In this document: positions 17,333 to 28,189 of the stretch, one piece after another | Layout of the letters: each line of letters opens with the position of its first letter | Position numbering within the stretch: the first letter of the stretch is position 1 | Assembly (NCBI RefSeq): GCF_900114255.1 | Contig: NZ_FOSL01000026.1 | Coordinates: 1-61,428, forward strand | From: Neomesorhizobium albiziae | GTDB taxonomy: Bacteria; Pseudomonadota; Alphaproteobacteria; Rhizobiales; Rhizobiaceae | Reading direction: 5' to 3' | Length of the DNA: 61,428 nt | Notes under the pieces: model-generated | What the model was told of the DNA's origin: nothing | The model's input: the letters and a program-made list of their open reading frames with translations, nothing else | Database searches by the model: none | Translations under genes and position numbers: made by a program

Positions 17333-18814
17333 TTAGGCCGTCGCCGCCAGCGGTTGGACTCCAAACTCGGCGGCGTAAAGCGCGCTGATTGCGGTCTCGA
17401 TGTAGTCATGGCCATAAGCTTCGGTTACCCGGATTCCAGCTTCCGCGAGCCGATCCTTGGGGCAATTTCCGATCTTGGCGCACAGCACGATGTCTATGCC
17501 TTCCAGCGCAGCGATGATGCCTTCGAGGGTGGTGTTTTCGCCCCAGCCGCCGAGGCAATACTGCTCAACCTTGCGATGCCCGACGAAGCTGATCCCTCTG
17601 GGCGAGGCTTCATAAACCTGGAATTCCTTCGCATGGCCGAAGTGTTCGTTGACGCGGCCGCCGCCCTTGGTCGCCGCCGCGACGAGAAGGGACTTTCCGG
17701 AGCTCACTGCCTTGACCGTTCCGACCGCCTCGCTCCTAGCTGCCACGTGATCACGGCGCTCGTGCGCGACCACCTCCCGATAAGCCTCGCGCTTGCTGGC
17801 GTCGTAGGTGACCTCGCCGAAAATCTGGTCGATCGTGAATTCCTGGCCACGATCCTCGCCGAGCAGGCCGACGGCATCGGCCCGGCACTGCCGGCAATGG
17901 CGCATCAACTTGGCGCCGCCTTCGAGACGGTCCTGAAGTGCCTTGAGCTCCATTGCATTTGGGCCGCGCCGCCCGGTCAGGCCGTAGAGCGTACCGTGCG
18001 CCGGGTCGGAAATCAGCGGCATGACGTTGTGCAGGAACGCTCCGCGCTCCTTGACCCATTTATTCACGTCGATCAGATGCTCGTCGTTCACGCCGGGGAT
18101 CATCACCGAATTGATTTTGGTGAGGATGCCGCGCGCGGTCAGCATTTCCAGGCCCAACATCTGCCGCTCGTGCAGGATCCGGGCGGCTTCGATGCCGCCG
18201 TAGCGGCGGTGATCGTAAAAGATCCAAGGATAGATCCTCACGCCGATTTCCGGGTCGACCATGTTGATGGTGATCGTCACGTGATCGACATTCATGTCGG
18301 CAAGCTCGGCGACATGGTCCGGCAACGCGAGCCCATTGGTGGAGATGCACAGCTTGATGTCGGGGATTTCTCTGGCGACTCGTTCGAACGTTGCCTTTGT
18401 CTTCTTCCAGTCGTAACAGGCGTCGCCCGGTCCGGCGATGCCGAGCACGGAAAGCTGCGGCACTTCGTTGGCGACCGCGATCACCTTGCGTAGCGCCTGG
18501 TCGGGCGTCAGCTTTTCCGAGACGACTCCAGGCCGGCTTTCGTTGGCGCAGTCATATTTGCGATTGCAGTAGTTGCACTGGATGTTGCAGGCTGGGGCAA
18601 CCGCCACGTGCATGCGCGCAAAATAATGGTGCGCTTCTTCTGAAAAGCAGGGGTGATCCTTGATCTTCTCCCAGATAGCCGGATCCATGTCGTTCGGCTT
18701 TCCCGACAAGCCGCAGGATGAAGATGCGCAGCCACCGGATTTCGCGGTCGCGAGCAACTCGTCGAAGGATGTCGTGCTGGTAAGACTCTCAAGCGAAATC
18801 ATCGGTACGGACAT
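17333..18814 (-). CDS. nifB: NifB, radical SAM FeMo-cofactor synthase
   Basis: 493 residues. The radical SAM core has [14 protein letters not shown] (CxxxCxxC) near residue 70; the C-terminal NifX-like domain (about 375-490) reads [20 protein letters not shown]. NifB converts two 4Fe-4S clusters to NifB-co, the precursor of all nitrogenase cofactors. The N-terminal GGCASSSCG is normal for rhizobial NifB. Start: a TTG at 18850 lies too close to the -12 element to be transcribed as a codon, so the ATG at 18814 is chosen. First gene of the nifB operon. Confidence 0.95.
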   Translation of the reverse strand: MSVPMISLESLTSTTSFDELLATAKSGGCASSSCGLSGKPNDMDPAIWEKIKDHPCFSEEAHHYFARMHVAVAPACNIQCNYCNRKYDCANESRPGVVSEKLTPDQALRKVIAVANEVPQLSVLGIAGPGDACYDWKKTKATFERVAREIPDIKLCISTNGLALPDHVAELADMNVDHVTITINMVDPEIGVRIYPWIFYDHRRYGGIEAARILHERQMLGLEMLTARGILTKINSVMIPGVNDEHLIDVNKWVKERGAFLHNVMPLISDPAHGTLYGLTGRRGPNAMELKALQDRLEGGAKLMRHCRQCRADAVGLLGEDRGQEFTIDQIFGEVTYDASKREAYREVVAHERRDHVAARSEAVGTVKAVSSGKSLLVAAATKGGGRVNEHFGHAKEFQVYEASPRGISFVGHRKVEQYCLGGWGENTTLEGIIAALEGIDIVLCAKIGNCPKDRLAEAGIRVTEAYGHDYIETAISALYAAEFGVQPLAATA

Positions 18815-18853
18815 CGAATGGCTCTGTTCCTGGTGAACGTCACGATTCAAAGG

Positions 18854-18868
18854 GCAAGAGCTATACCA
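18854..18868 (-). promoter_or_regulatory. Sigma-54 promoter of nifB
   Basis: Minus strand TGGTAT-AGCTC-TTGC fits the -24/-12 consensus with GG and GC ten bases apart. The transcription start is expected near 18842, about 30 bases before the nifB ATG. Confidence 0.7.
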
Positions 18869-18920
18869 ACGCCAAAAGCGGTTTTAGTTCAATAAGTTGG
18901 CTTTCGTGTCCGATTCTGTC

Positions 18921-18956
18921 TGTTCACTACCGAACAGTTTTGTCACGCTTCTGACA
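18921..18956. promoter_or_regulatory. Two NifA upstream activator sites of nifB
   Basis: Two exact TGT-N10-ACA palindromes, at 18921-18936 and 18941-18956, spaced 20 bp centre to centre (two helical turns), about 80-110 bp upstream of the predicted nifB start. Such paired sites on one face of the helix are typical NifA enhancers. Confidence 0.85.
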
Positions 18957-19053
18957 ACAGACAAGCGAATCGGGTCGCGAAAGTTACCGCCCTCAGGCAC
19001 ACAGAGAGCGAGGAGGGGTATCTCCGGCGTGACGTTGACGTCACCCAGGACCT

Positions 19054-20823
19054 TTAGAACTTCTTCACCTCGATACGATGCCGGCGCAGAGCATAGCCGA
19101 CCTGCCGCGGCGTGAGGCCGAGGATACGAGCCGCCTTGGCCTGAACCCAGCCCGCCTTCTCCATCGCGTCGATCAGCCGATCGCGTTCTGTCAGACGCGG
19201 GCCCATTGCCGGCCCAGCGAAATCGTTGGGATCGCAGGCCTTGACGGACGATACCTCGCCCTCCGAGACGCCGATGCGCCCGGCCGGTAGCGGCGATCCA
19301 ATCGGCATCATGTTGCCCCGGACGAGTTCGTCGGTGGTACTGCCGCCATGTGAATGGCCGGCTCCTTTCCAGAGGAGCGAAGCAAGGCACCGGCTATTCT
19401 TGCAGGCAAAATCCGATGGAGTGATCGTCCTTGAACGCGCAAGTGTAGCCGTCCTTTGCACGCAGTTTTCCAGCTCACGGACGTTACCAGGGAAGTAGCA
19501 TTGTGAGATCAGGTCGAGCGCCGCCGGCGCGAAGGCGAGCTCGCGATGGTTCTCCCTGTTGAATCGGTCGAGGAAGGCTTTCGCAAGGCGTGGAATATCG
19601 CCGGGCCGCTCTCTGAGCGGGGGCAGGATAATTGGCACCACATTGATGCGGTAATAAAGGTCGGCCCTGAACTCCCCATTCACGACAGCCGTCTCGAGGT
19701 CCTTGTTGGTGGCGCATATGAGGCGGGCGTCGACCTGTAGCGTCTTGGTGCCGCCAACTCGCTCCAGTTCGCCTTCCTGCAAGACGCGCAACAGCTTGGC
19801 TTGAAAGGCAGGCGAAATCTCGCCGATTTCATCAAGAAGCAGCGTTCCGCCATTTGCCAATTCAAAACGGCCGGCGCGCTGGGAGATAGCCCCAGTGAAG
19901 GCGCCCCTTTCATGCCCAAACAGTTCCGATTCCAGAACGCTTTCAGGCAGTGCGGCGCAGTTCAATTTGACGAAAGACTTCTTCCCCCGGCGTGAGAGCT
20001 TATGAATGGCTTGCGCAAAGAATTCCTTGCCGGTGCCGCTTTCGCCCCGCAGGAGCACGGTGGAATTAGTCCTTGCTACGACCGAGACGGTTTCGAGCAC
20101 CCGCTTGAGAGCGGCACTTTCCCCGATGATCCCGTCGATTTTGACATGCGGATGCCGGGCGGAGTCGGTCCTCTCCTCGTCGAGCGATTTCTCCGGTCTC
20201 CATTGCTCATCGACACGCCGCTCACGATCTTTACTCAGGATGCGATGGAGACGGATGGTCCGACCGACAAGGTTGGCGACCATGGTCAGGAAGCCTATGT
20301 CCTCGTCGTAGCGGAAGCCGGTGGCACCGTTCCTGACGCGGTCGATCGATAATGTTCCAAGGATCTTATGCTCGGCCTTTACGGGGATACCGACAAAGGC
20401 AATTGGGATGGTGCCGCCGCTCGAAGACGTTTGAAGGTCAGCCTGAAATAGTTGGGACTTGCTGATGTCCGGTATGATGAGCGGCGTCCCCGTAGCGACG
20501 ATTTGATCCAATACGGCCTCTGGTATGACGCGGCGAGTGCCTGATTGACGTGGGTGGGTGTTGTCGGCAGTTGCGGCAATCTCCGGCTCTCCTTCAGCGT
20601 CCAGGACAACGATTGCTCCGTGACGCATTTGCAGAAACGACGGGAGGATGTTCACGACATTGGCGAGCTTGATCTCCAGCTGGGCGGGAGCGGTCAGGAC
20701 CTTCGATATCTCGTAGATTCCCCTGAGCGAGATATCGGCTTTGTGCATCGTTTTGATGGATGATTCGGGCCCGGTGTCCCGAGGTCCTACTTCATCGATC
20801 CGATCCCGCAGCATGTGAGCCAT
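19054..20823 (-). CDS. nifA: NifA, nitrogen-fixation enhancer-binding activator
   Basis: 589 residues: an N-terminal GAF domain (about 45-190), a sigma-54 AAA+ domain with Walker A GESGTGKE, the GAFTGA loop that touches RpoN, and a C-terminal Fis-type helix-turn-helix [20 protein letters not shown]. Between the last two, the cysteines follow C-x11-C-x19-C-x4-C (QCYFPGN ... ENC ... ACKNSRC), the oxygen- and iron-sensing motif of rhizobial NifA. The start is the ATG at 20823 after GAGGTG. It lies 99 bp after fixX and is probably reached from the fixA promoter. Confidence 0.96.
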   Translation of the reverse strand: MAHMLRDRIDEVGPRDTGPESSIKTMHKADISLRGIYEISKVLTAPAQLEIKLANVVNILPSFLQMRHGAIVVLDAEGEPEIAATADNTHPRQSGTRRVIPEAVLDQIVATGTPLIIPDISKSQLFQADLQTSSSGGTIPIAFVGIPVKAEHKILGTLSIDRVRNGATGFRYDEDIGFLTMVANLVGRTIRLHRILSKDRERRVDEQWRPEKSLDEERTDSARHPHVKIDGIIGESAALKRVLETVSVVARTNSTVLLRGESGTGKEFFAQAIHKLSRRGKKSFVKLNCAALPESVLESELFGHERGAFTGAISQRAGRFELANGGTLLLDEIGEISPAFQAKLLRVLQEGELERVGGTKTLQVDARLICATNKDLETAVVNGEFRADLYYRINVVPIILPPLRERPGDIPRLAKAFLDRFNRENHRELAFAPAALDLISQCYFPGNVRELENCVQRTATLARSRTITPSDFACKNSRCLASLLWKGAGHSHGGSTTDELVRGNMMPIGSPLPAGRIGVSEGEVSSVKACDPNDFAGPAMGPRLTERDRLIDAMEKAGWVQAKAARILGLTPRQVGYALRRHRIEVKKF

Positions 20824-20922
20824 GGAAACACCTCACGGGGTTGTCCAGGATGCTCCTCCCAAGCGCCCTTATTTTTTGAACTCCGACAGCATAGTGTTCA
20901 CGTGAAACGGTGCGTTCGCCAG

Positions 20923-21222
20923 TTATCCGAATTTGAAGAGGACACCGAAGCCGCCGCGGGGATAGTTCCACTCGATCTCGCCGCTGGTCTCGCACAAAAC
21001 CCGGCAGGTGCCGCACTCCATGCAGCCGTCGGCGGTGATCTCCACTTGGCCCTCATCGTTCAACTCATAGCATTTCGCCGGGCAGACGTGGGTCAGGGCG
21101 AGCAGGTTCGCGCTCGGCCTCTCGTGCGGTCGCACTTTGATATGCGGGCGGCCGGGATCGACCAGGTAGCGGTTCTGGTAAAGCTTGTCCTCGACGCGTA
21201 ACTTCGTCACTGCGATCGTCAT
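20923..21222 (-). CDS. fixX: FixX ferredoxin-like protein
   Basis: 99 residues with [10 protein letters not shown] and [14 protein letters not shown], giving one complete 4Fe-4S site and a partial one. FixX works with the FixABC electron-bifurcating flavoprotein complex that sends low-potential electrons to nitrogenase. Starts 12 bp after fixC. Confidence 0.93.
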   Translation of the reverse strand: MTIAVTKLRVEDKLYQNRYLVDPGRPHIKVRPHERPSANLLALTHVCPAKCYELNDEGQVEITADGCMECGTCRVLCETSGEIEWNYPRGGFGVLFKFG

Positions 21223-21234
21223 CTCGTCTCTCCC

Positions 21235-22542
21235 TCAGCGCCACGCGAATGCTAGGCGAACCGCGTCGCTGACCAGCCCCCAGCGCGAACGTGCCTTGAT
21301 GAAGGCGGCCGTGGTCGCCTTTTCCTTCTCAATCTTCGGCGTGCCGTCGACACGCATGAAGTTCTGTGCGGCCTGCGATATCAGCTGCGGATAAGTCGTG
21401 AAGAAATTGCTGGAATTCGTGTGGAGCAAGGCCGGAATGTCTTTGTATTTCCTCAGGTCTTTGACCACGAAGGACTTGTCCAGCATGGCCTTGTAGAGGG
21501 TGAGGTTCCGTTTGGTCATCGGATTGTTGCGGCTCTTGACCTGGACGATTGCCTCAGCCGCGATGCGGCCGGAGGTCATGGCGAGGTTCGAACCCTCACG
21601 ATGAACGGCGTTGTTCAATTGCGCGGCATCACCGACCACGACCCAACCGTCGCCAAAGAGCTGCGGAATCGCCTTGTGGCCGCCTTCGGGAATGAGATGC
21701 GCGGCATATTCTTTGACCTCAGAGCCGGCGATCAGCGGCCGGATCGAAGGGTGGTTTTTTAAGGCATCGAGGAGGGCGTAAGGGCTCTCCATCGCCGTGG
21801 CGAAATCGGAGACGAGGCAGCCGATGCCCAATGAGATTGACTCCTTGTTGGTGTAGAGGAAGCCGAGCCCGGCCATGCCGCGGGAGATCGTGCCCACGGC
21901 CTCGATCACACAGCCTTCGTCACCCTTGAGGCCGAACCGCTGCTCAATGACCTCTTCGGGCAGGAAATGCATTTCCTTGACGGCGAGTGCCACGGTTTCG
22001 GGCTTCGGCATCTCGCGCAGGCCGGCCCGCGTGCCAAGCAGTCCGGAAACACCTTCTGCGAGAACGACCACGTCCGCATAGATCGCTCCACCGGCCCGAT
22101 CTGTGCGGACGCCGATCACCTTGCCCTTGGCATCACGGACGAGTTCCGTCACGGTCGTCTCGCAAAGAACCGTCGCGCCGGCCTCGCGCACCTTGCGCGA
22201 AAACCACTTATCGAACTGGGCGCGGATGATCGTGTAGCGGTTGGGCTTCGCCTCATTGAAGTCGTCCGACCGATAGTGAAACCCGGTGTGGGACGTGTCG
22301 TCCATCACCCAAAGCCGCTGTTCAACCAGATGCCGCTCGAGAGGCGCATCATCCCGGAAGTCCGGGATGATCTTCTCCAGCATGTTCGCGTACATGATGG
22401 CACCCTGGACATTTTTTGAGCCCGGATATTCACCGCGCTCCAACTGCAGCACCTTCAGGCCGTGGCTTGCCATGGTGTAAGCAGCTGCGTTCCCGGACAT
22501 GCCGGCCCCGATGACAATGGCGTCGAATTCTTCCTCGATCAT
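21235..22542 (-). CDS. fixC: FixC flavoprotein (ETF-quinone oxidoreductase-like)
   Basis: 435 residues from the ATG at 22542 (AAGGGAG six bases away). The N-terminal FAD-binding dinucleotide motif is [16 protein letters not shown]. FixC is homologous to electron-transfer-flavoprotein:ubiquinone oxidoreductase and receives electrons from FixAB. Its C-terminal end ([20 protein letters not shown]) is normal. Confidence 0.94.
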   Translation of the reverse strand: MIEEEFDAIVIGAGMSGNAAAYTMASHGLKVLQLERGEYPGSKNVQGAIMYANMLEKIIPDFRDDAPLERHLVEQRLWVMDDTSHTGFHYRSDDFNEAKPNRYTIIRAQFDKWFSRKVREAGATVLCETTVTELVRDAKGKVIGVRTDRAGGAIYADVVVLAEGVSGLLGTRAGLREMPKPETVALAVKEMHFLPEEVIEQRFGLKGDEGCVIEAVGTISRGMAGLGFLYTNKESISLGIGCLVSDFATAMESPYALLDALKNHPSIRPLIAGSEVKEYAAHLIPEGGHKAIPQLFGDGWVVVGDAAQLNNAVHREGSNLAMTSGRIAAEAIVQVKSRNNPMTKRNLTLYKAMLDKSFVVKDLRKYKDIPALLHTNSSNFFTTYPQLISQAAQNFMRVDGTPKIEKEKATTAAFIKARSRWGLVSDAVRLAFAWR

Positions 22543-22553
22543 GTCCATCTCCC

Positions 22554-23663
22554 TTAGCACGCAAGCTTGTCGCGGTTGTGCGGCGAAAGCCGCCGGGTGA
22601 AGGCTTCCGTCAGTGCGGGCAGGAAGCGGATTGCATCGGTGACGATGCCAAGGTGGGCGAAATCGAAAATTGGCGCGTTCGGATCGGTGTTGATGGCCAC
22701 GATGAGATCGGCCCCCTCGACGCCAACCCGGTGCTGGATGGCGCCGGAAATCCCGGCCGCTATGTAAAGCTTTGGCCGGATGGTCTTGCCAGTCTGGCCG
22801 ATCTGCCGATCAGCCGGCATCCAGCCCTTCTGGACCAGCGGGCGCGAACAGCCATGTTCGGCGCCGATCGCTCGAGCGAGGTTCTTCACAAGCTGCAGGT
22901 TCTCCGCCCCGCCGAGACCGAGGCCTCCCGCAACCACGACGTCGGCATAGGCGAGATTTGCCTTTGCCGACTGGCTGTCCGGCAGGAAGCCGAGGACTTT
23001 GGTGACGATCTCGTCCTCGGCTACCGACAGCTTATGCTGGATGATACGCCCGACCGGCTTATCCGCCCGCTGCGGCATGGGCATGACCCTCGGTCGCACT
23101 GTCGCCATCTGCGGCCGGTAATTGAGCGTATAGATCGTGCACAACAAGGAACCGCCGAAAGTCGGACGGGTCGCGGCGAGCGAACCGTCCGCATCCACGT
23201 CGAGTTCGGTGCAGTCGGCCGTGAGCCCTGTCTGCAAGGTCGTCGCCACGGAGCCGGCAAGATCCCTGCCGAGTGTGGTCGCACCGAGAAGAAGGATCTC
23301 GGGTTTGTGGGTATCGACCAGATCCGTCATCGCCTTGGTGAAAGGCTCGTTCCGATAGTCGGCGAGCAGCGGCGCCTCGACGATGTAGACAAGGTCGGCG
23401 CCATAAGCGAAGGCCTCGGCAACCGCATTCCGGGTGGCCTCTTTCTGCGGTCCGAGCACGACGCCCGCAAGCTGGACGCCAAGCTTGTCGGCTAGCTTGC
23501 GGCCTTCGCCGAGCAGTTCGAAGGATACGGGATGGACCTGGCCGCGTTCGAATTCGATGAAGACCCAGACGTGCCGGTAGTCCTTGAAATGATCGGGCAG
23601 TTCCTTCTTTATGCCGGCACGGCCGGCGGCAGGGCGAGGGGTTTCTCGGTTCGCGGTCGACAT
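22554..23663 (-). CDS. fixB: FixB, ETF alpha-like subunit
   Basis: 369 residues from the ATG at 23663 (AGGAG upstream); a longer open frame overlapping fixA is not used. The ETF alpha FAD-binding part near residues 265-330 reads [10 protein letters not shown] and [20 protein letters not shown]. It forms the bifurcating flavoprotein with FixA. 16 bp after fixA. Confidence 0.94.
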   Translation of the reverse strand: MSTANRETPRPAAGRAGIKKELPDHFKDYRHVWVFIEFERGQVHPVSFELLGEGRKLADKLGVQLAGVVLGPQKEATRNAVAEAFAYGADLVYIVEAPLLADYRNEPFTKAMTDLVDTHKPEILLLGATTLGRDLAGSVATTLQTGLTADCTELDVDADGSLAATRPTFGGSLLCTIYTLNYRPQMATVRPRVMPMPQRADKPVGRIIQHKLSVAEDEIVTKVLGFLPDSQSAKANLAYADVVVAGGLGLGGAENLQLVKNLARAIGAEHGCSRPLVQKGWMPADRQIGQTGKTIRPKLYIAAGISGAIQHRVGVEGADLIVAINTDPNAPIFDFAHLGIVTDAIRFLPALTEAFTRRLSPHNRDKLAC

Positions 23664-23679
23664 TGTTTGCTCCTGGCCG

Positions 23680-24531
23680 TCACGCGCCGCTGTTGAAGGC
23701 GAGTTCATGTTCCAGCGCCGGCTGGCGGGTGAGGATTGCGGCGATGAGTTCGTCAGCGATATCGCGCAGCGTCTTCTCGGCGGTGTCGATTTGCGCCGCC
23801 TTTTCCGCCCGCGCGGTAGGGGCAAAAACGCGCTTGACGACTGTCGGCGAGCCGCGCAGGCCACATCTGGTGAGGTCCTCAATGCCGGCGTCGGCCGCAC
23901 TCCACTTCAGGACCCGGCTGCGCGCCGCGCACAGGGCGTCCTGGAGCGAGCCCCGGCGGATCTCGTTGGTGCCCTCCAGCATGGTGATGAGGCAGGGGAG
24001 CCTGCTCTTCAGCATCTGCGTGCCGCCTTCGGAGCGGCGCTCGACCTTGATCTCGCGCGCAGCGAGATCAATGGAGGCGATCTTCGCGACGTAGGTGAGT
24101 TGCAGGAGATCGAGGCGCTTGGCGATGCCGGGCCCGACCTGGGCGGTGTCGCCATCGATCGTCTGCTTGCCGGTGAAGACGATGTCTGGGGTGCCGAACG
24201 TCTCGCCAACCTTCGCAATTGCCTGGGAAAGAGCGAAGGAGGTTGCCAGCGTGTCGGAGCCGGCAAAATAGCGGTCGGTCAAGAGCACCGCGCGGTCGGC
24301 GCCGTAACCGAGCGCCTTGCGCAGCGCGTCCTCTGCCATGGGCGGACCCATACTGAGCACGGTGACCTCGCCACCATAAGCGTCACGTAGTCTGAGTGCT
24401 TCTTCGAGGGCGAACAGGTCGTAAGGGTTGATGATGGTCGGCACACCTTGGCGCATGATCGTGTTCGTCACCGGATGGACGCGTATCTGTGCCGAGTCCG
24501 GCACCTGCTTGATGCAGATTACGATGTGCAT
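23680..24531 (-). CDS. fixA: FixA, ETF beta-like subunit
   Basis: 283 residues from the ATG at 24531, [20 protein letters not shown]; an in-frame extension to 24594 would begin upstream of the predicted transcript. It contains the ETF-beta motifs [14 protein letters not shown] and [14 protein letters not shown]. First gene of fixABCX-nifA, about 45 bases after the predicted transcription start. Confidence 0.94.
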   Translation of the reverse strand: MHIVICIKQVPDSAQIRVHPVTNTIMRQGVPTIINPYDLFALEEALRLRDAYGGEVTVLSMGPPMAEDALRKALGYGADRAVLLTDRYFAGSDTLATSFALSQAIAKVGETFGTPDIVFTGKQTIDGDTAQVGPGIAKRLDLLQLTYVAKIASIDLAAREIKVERRSEGGTQMLKSRLPCLITMLEGTNEIRRGSLQDALCAARSRVLKWSAADAGIEDLTRCGLRGSPTVVKRVFAPTARAEKAAQIDTAEKTLRDIADELIAAILTRQPALEHELAFNSGA

Positions 24532-24587
24532 TGGCGGTTTCTCTAGGCTCCTATCGGGATGCGGGCTTGGCAATTCATCTCCTTCGT

Positions 24588-24602
24588 GCATCATTCATGC
24601 CA
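24588..24602 (-). promoter_or_regulatory. Sigma-54 promoter of fixABCX
   Basis: Minus strand TGGCAT-GAATG-ATGCA matches the -24/-12 consensus with correct GG-N10-GC spacing. It sits between nifW and fixA, so fixABCX can be transcribed independently of the iscN-nifW run. Confidence 0.8.
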
Positions 24603-24675
24603 ACCGTTGTGCGTTCCGCTATTCCTTTGAAATTCGGTTGGTTACTGCTGAAGACGCCGGCGGGATGACCGGATT

Positions 24676-24691
24676 TGTCGGCTTCTCGACA
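24676..24691. promoter_or_regulatory. NifA activator site of fixABCX
   Basis: Exact TGT-N10-ACA palindrome about 80 bp upstream of the fixA -24/-12 element. Confidence 0.75.
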
Positions 24692-24716
24692 TTGTCGCGT
24701 CGCAACCGTGTCGCGC

Positions 24717-25097
24717 TCAGTCCTTCCCGAACGGCTTCAGGACGGAATCGAACGGGACGAAGGCGCGGCCCGGCGTGGCGGGTTTGTCCGGATCGTGATC
24801 TTTGAGCACCTTGAAGACCCGGTGCGTGAGCGGCGAGTAAGTCGCGAAGTCCTCGTAGGCGCGTTCTAGCGTGGCGCGCACCCGCGCGGCGATCACCGGG
24901 TCGGGCAGACCGGAGAAATCTTCTTCGGCAAGGTATTGGCCCATGCGCTTCATGATATGGAGCCGTGAGACATTGAGGACCTTCGGGTCATAGGAGACAC
25001 CAAGGGCTGCGAAGAACTCCTCCGCAGCCGACAGACCTTTCAGCCGCGCGAGGATGTCGGTGACATCGATGGGACGGCCGTCAGCGGAACAACTCAT
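24717..25097 (-). CDS. nifW: NifW, nitrogenase stabilising/protective protein
   Basis: 126 residues from the ATG at 25097. Family core: [20 protein letters not shown], then [16 protein letters not shown]. NifW helps maturation or oxygen protection of the MoFe protein. The start overlaps the stop of the nifP-like gene by four bases. Confidence 0.93.
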   Translation of the reverse strand: MSCSADGRPIDVTDILARLKGLSAAEEFFAALGVSYDPKVLNVSRLHIMKRMGQYLAEEDFSGLPDPVIAARVRATLERAYEDFATYSPLTHRVFKVLKDHDPDKPATPGRAFVPFDSVLKPFGKD

Positions 25098-25804
25098 TGC
25101 ATTCTCCCTGGTCGGAAAACTGTGGTGTCGGATGCGTTCGTCGCACGGCTGACCTGCAGCCGTGAAATTCGCGGTTCGAGGCATGAGATGCGGTCGACCA
25201 GCCAGGCAATCGCGTCGCCGACATGGTCGGGCAGGTGATGATCGAGATCGATCCGGCCATTAACGATGCGGGGGGCAATGCCGACCAGGGTCATGCCGGG
25301 CGGGACGTCCTCCATAACCACCGCATTGGCGCCACCCCGGCAGCCGGTTTCGGCGGTGATGGCACCGAGTATCTTGGCGCCGGCACCGACGAGGACGCCG
25401 CTCTTGAGAGTCGGATGGCGCTTTCCCGGCGCCCAGGACGTGCCGCCCAGCGTGGCGCCTTGATAGAGGGTCACATCGTCGCCGACCTCGGCGGTCTCTC
25501 CGATGACGAAACCGGCGTCGTGATCGGTGAGGAAGCGCCGGCCGAGGCCGGCCGCCCGGGACAAGAAGCGCGCCGGGAAGCGGAAGCCCCATCGCCACAG
25601 ACGATTAGCGAGTCGGTGCGAGGCGATGACGTGGATGCCGGGATAGGTGAGCACGATTTCGCGTGTGCCGCGCGCGGTCGGATCGCGCGCCTTCACGCAG
25701 GCGATGTCCTCGTGGATCATGGCCACCAGAGATGGCGGAACGGCTTTTGCGTCGCGCCACGCGGCTACTAAGCTGGAGGAAGTGGTGGTGAAGATAAGCG
25801 ACAT
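25094..25804 (-). CDS. nifP: NifP-type serine O-acetyltransferase (CysE-like), with an internal deletion
   Basis: 236 residues from the ATG at 25804. The hexapeptide-repeat left-handed beta helix reads [38 protein letters not shown] and [11 protein letters not shown]; both family histidines (DHDAG, RHPTL) are present. Compared with usual CysE/NifP sequences, the first coil, which normally carries GIDIHPGA before the DH motif, is missing ([19 protein letters not shown]), an in-frame loss of about 15-18 residues. CysE makes O-acetylserine for cysteine, boosting sulfur for iron-sulfur clusters. The gene is coupled to nifW. Whether the shortened helix is active is uncertain. Confidence 0.8.
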   Translation of the reverse strand: MSLIFTTTSSSLVAAWRDAKAVPPSLVAMIHEDIACVKARDPTARGTREIVLTYPGIHVIASHRLANRLWRWGFRFPARFLSRAAGLGRRFLTDHDAGFVIGETAEVGDDVTLYQGATLGGTSWAPGKRHPTLKSGVLVGAGAKILGAITAETGCRGGANAVVMEDVPPGMTLVGIAPRIVNGRIDLDHHLPDHVGDAIAWLVDRISCLEPRISRLQVSRATNASDTTVFRPGRMQ

Positions 25805-25812
25805 CGCCGGCC

Positions 25813-26997
25813 TCACTCGGTTTTAAGGGTTCGGCCGGCGGACGCGCTGCACAGGCCGTCATAGAGATCGACCAACTGAGCCGCGGTGACGGTCGATTTG
25901 GTCTCGGCCGCCTTGCGCCGGACGCGCGCGACCATGGCGGCGGCCAGGTCCGGATCGACCTCGCGGCCGTTTTCGCTCAAGACATGGGCGATCGCGGTGG
26001 CGCCGGAATGCTTGCCGATGACGATGCGGCGGCGCCGTCCGACCATGGCCGGATCAAGCCCCTGATAGGTGCGGGAATCCTTGAGAAGCCCCGCGACATG
26101 GATACCGGATTCGTGGGTGAAGACGTCGGAGCCGACGACCGGCTTGATGGCCGCTGTCGACCGGCGGGCGGCCCGCGCGACCTGGGCGGCGAGGTCGGGC
26201 AGTGCGGTCAGGTTGATGCCGGTATCCACGCCGTCGAGGACTGTCAGCGCGGCAGCCACCTCTTCAAGAGCCGCATTGCCGGCACGCTCGCCGAGCCCGC
26301 CGACGGTGACGGAGACGTGGCTGGCCCCGCCGCGGATCGCTGCCAGCGTGTTGGCGGTGGCGAGGCCGAGGTCGTTGTGCGCGTGGAATTCGAGGTCGAT
26401 GGGGGATGTCGTCGCGAGGCGGGCAACAAGCTCGAAGGTCGAGAAGGGGTCAAGCACGCCGACCGTGTCGGCTAGCCTGACGCGGCGTGCGCCTGCGCCG
26501 GCAGCGGTCTGGATCACGCGGGTGAGGTGATCGCGCTCGGCGCGCGAGGCATCCTCGCAGCCGACCGCGACGAAGAGACCCCGCGCAGCGGCACGACCGA
26601 CCATGTGCTCGATGACCTGAAGTGCCGCGCCCCGGTCGATGCCGAGCTTGGCGGCGAGCTGGATGTCGGAGGCCGGCAGCGACAGGTTCACGGCACTGAC
26701 GCCGGTCTCGATTGCTGCGTCGAGATCCTGCGACGTCATCCGGCACCAGGCCGTGAGCCGAACCGGGAGACGCCGCGCGACCGCAGCGCGAATTGCTTCG
26801 ATCTCGTCGGTGCCCATGACCGGCGTGCCGATCTCGATTTCTGGGACGCCGGCTGCCGCGAGGGACTCGGCGAGCTCCAGTTTTTCCGCCGCAGTGAAGG
26901 CGACGCCGGGTGCCTGCTCGCCATCGCGCAAGGTCGTATCGTTGAGAAAGACCTGACGGTTCATGAGCGACTGCCGGTTCTTCTGCTGCTCAGGCAT
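25813..26997 (-). CDS. nifV: NifV, homocitrate synthase
   Basis: 394 residues. Motifs of the alpha-isopropylmalate/homocitrate synthase family: [42 protein letters not shown] and GKHSG, including the metal-binding histidines of HAHND. It condenses acetyl-CoA and 2-oxoglutarate to homocitrate, a ligand of FeMo-co. The ATG at 26997 overlaps the out-of-frame original nifS end; ATG 26964 is the alternative. Many legume-nodulating rhizobia lack nifV and receive homocitrate from the plant, so its presence is informative. Confidence 0.92.
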   Translation of the reverse strand: MPEQQKNRQSLMNRQVFLNDTTLRDGEQAPGVAFTAAEKLELAESLAAAGVPEIEIGTPVMGTDEIEAIRAAVARRLPVRLTAWCRMTSQDLDAAIETGVSAVNLSLPASDIQLAAKLGIDRGAALQVIEHMVGRAAARGLFVAVGCEDASRAERDHLTRVIQTAAGAGARRVRLADTVGVLDPFSTFELVARLATTSPIDLEFHAHNDLGLATANTLAAIRGGASHVSVTVGGLGERAGNAALEEVAAALTVLDGVDTGINLTALPDLAAQVARAARRSTAAIKPVVGSDVFTHESGIHVAGLLKDSRTYQGLDPAMVGRRRRIVIGKHSGATAIAHVLSENGREVDPDLAAAMVARVRRKAAETKSTVTAAQLVDLYDGLCSASAGRTLKTE

Positions 26998-28178
26998 AGA
27001 CCTGATTGAAGGTCTTCGGCACTTCGCTCACCCGGCCCAGAACTGGGAAAGCCACGCAGCCTCTCCACGATTGCCGGCAGGACCTCGAGCACCCGGTCGA
27101 CGTCCGCTTCGCTGTTGTAGCGCGAGAAGGAGAAGCGGACTGCCGCGTGTGCCGCGTTCATCGCCCTCAGGACATGGCTCGGCTCCAGTGAGCCGGAGGT
27201 GCAGGCGGAGCCGGAGGAACAGGCGATGCCCACGCGGCTGAGTAAAAATGGGATTGCATCGCCTTCGATATTTTCAAAGGCGATGTTTGCGGTGTTCGGC
27301 AACCGCTCCAGCGGATCGCCAGTGACGAAGGTGTTTGGGATGCGCTGGAGAATCCCGTTCTCGAGGCGGTCGCGGAGCCACTTTACCCGTGTGTTGTCGT
27401 CGTCCATGAATTTCAAGGCGAGTTCGGCTGCCATGCCGAGCCCAACTATGCCGGGCGTATTCTCGGTGCCCGCACGCCGGTCGTGCTCTTGGTGACCCCC
27501 CTTGATCAGCGAGCGGAAGCGCACGCCACGCCTTACATAAAGTGCGCCGATCCCTTTCGGGCCATGCAACTTATGGCCCGAAAGCGACAGCATGTCGATT
27601 GCGGTCGATTTCAGGTCCATCGGAAGCTTGCCGACCGCCTGCACAGCATCGGTATGGAAAAGGGCGCCGACTTCCTTGGCCAAGCCGGCAAGCTTGGCCA
27701 CGGGGAAGATCGTACCAGTCTCGTTGTTCGCCCACATGATCGAGACGATTGCCACGTGTGGGGTGAGGGCGGCCCTGTAGGCGTCGAGGTCGAGCCGGCC
27801 ATGGCGATCCACCGGGATCCTGTGCACCTTGACGCCGCGCGTCTTCTCAAGATGCGCGCAGAGCGTCAGCACGGCCGGATGCTCGACCGCGGAAGTCACG
27901 ATCTCTGTTCGGTTAGACATCACCTCGAGCGCCGAAAGAATCGCTGCATTGTCGCTTTCCGTCCCGCCCGAGGTGAAGGTGATCTCCTGGTCGAGCTCCG
28001 CGCCGATCAGTGCTTGCAACTGCAGGCGCGCCTTTCTCACCGCCGCAGCGACGGCGGCGCCAAAACTGTGCATCGAAGAAGGGTTGCCGAATTGATCCGT
28101 AAAGAACGGCAACATCGCTTGAACGACCTCAGGATCGACCCGTGTCGTTGCGTTGTTGTCGAGATTGATAAGCCTCAT
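26961..28178 (-). CDS. nifS: NifS, cysteine desulfurase, with a shifted C-terminus
   Basis: 405 residues as read. PLP-binding motif SLSGHKLHGPKG, catalytic cysteine loop CSSGSACTSG and the N-terminal NLDNNATTRVD are intact. NifS delivers sulfur to NifU for nitrogenase clusters. After VERLRGF the frame appears shifted by one base near 27040-27060: the next frame encodes [18 protein letters not shown] and a stop at 26990, the usual NifS end, overlapping the nifV start. The present frame instead adds a basic tail ending TGSRS. The catalytic core is unaffected, so activity may persist. Confidence 0.88.
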   Translation of the reverse strand: MRLINLDNNATTRVDPEVVQAMLPFFTDQFGNPSSMHSFGAAVAAAVRKARLQLQALIGAELDQEITFTSGGTESDNAAILSALEVMSNRTEIVTSAVEHPAVLTLCAHLEKTRGVKVHRIPVDRHGRLDLDAYRAALTPHVAIVSIMWANNETGTIFPVAKLAGLAKEVGALFHTDAVQAVGKLPMDLKSTAIDMLSLSGHKLHGPKGIGALYVRRGVRFRSLIKGGHQEHDRRAGTENTPGIVGLGMAAELALKFMDDDNTRVKWLRDRLENGILQRIPNTFVTGDPLERLPNTANIAFENIEGDAIPFLLSRVGIACSSGSACTSGSLEPSHVLRAMNAAHAAVRFSFSRYNSEADVDRVLEVLPAIVERLRGFPSSGPGERSAEDLQSGLCLSSRRTGSRS

Positions 28179-28189
28179 GGGTGCGATCC

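Noticed and set aside
17354-18493. 379-codon plus-strand ORF opposite nifB
   Set aside because: Antisense of nifB; nifB has full radical SAM motifs and a promoter.
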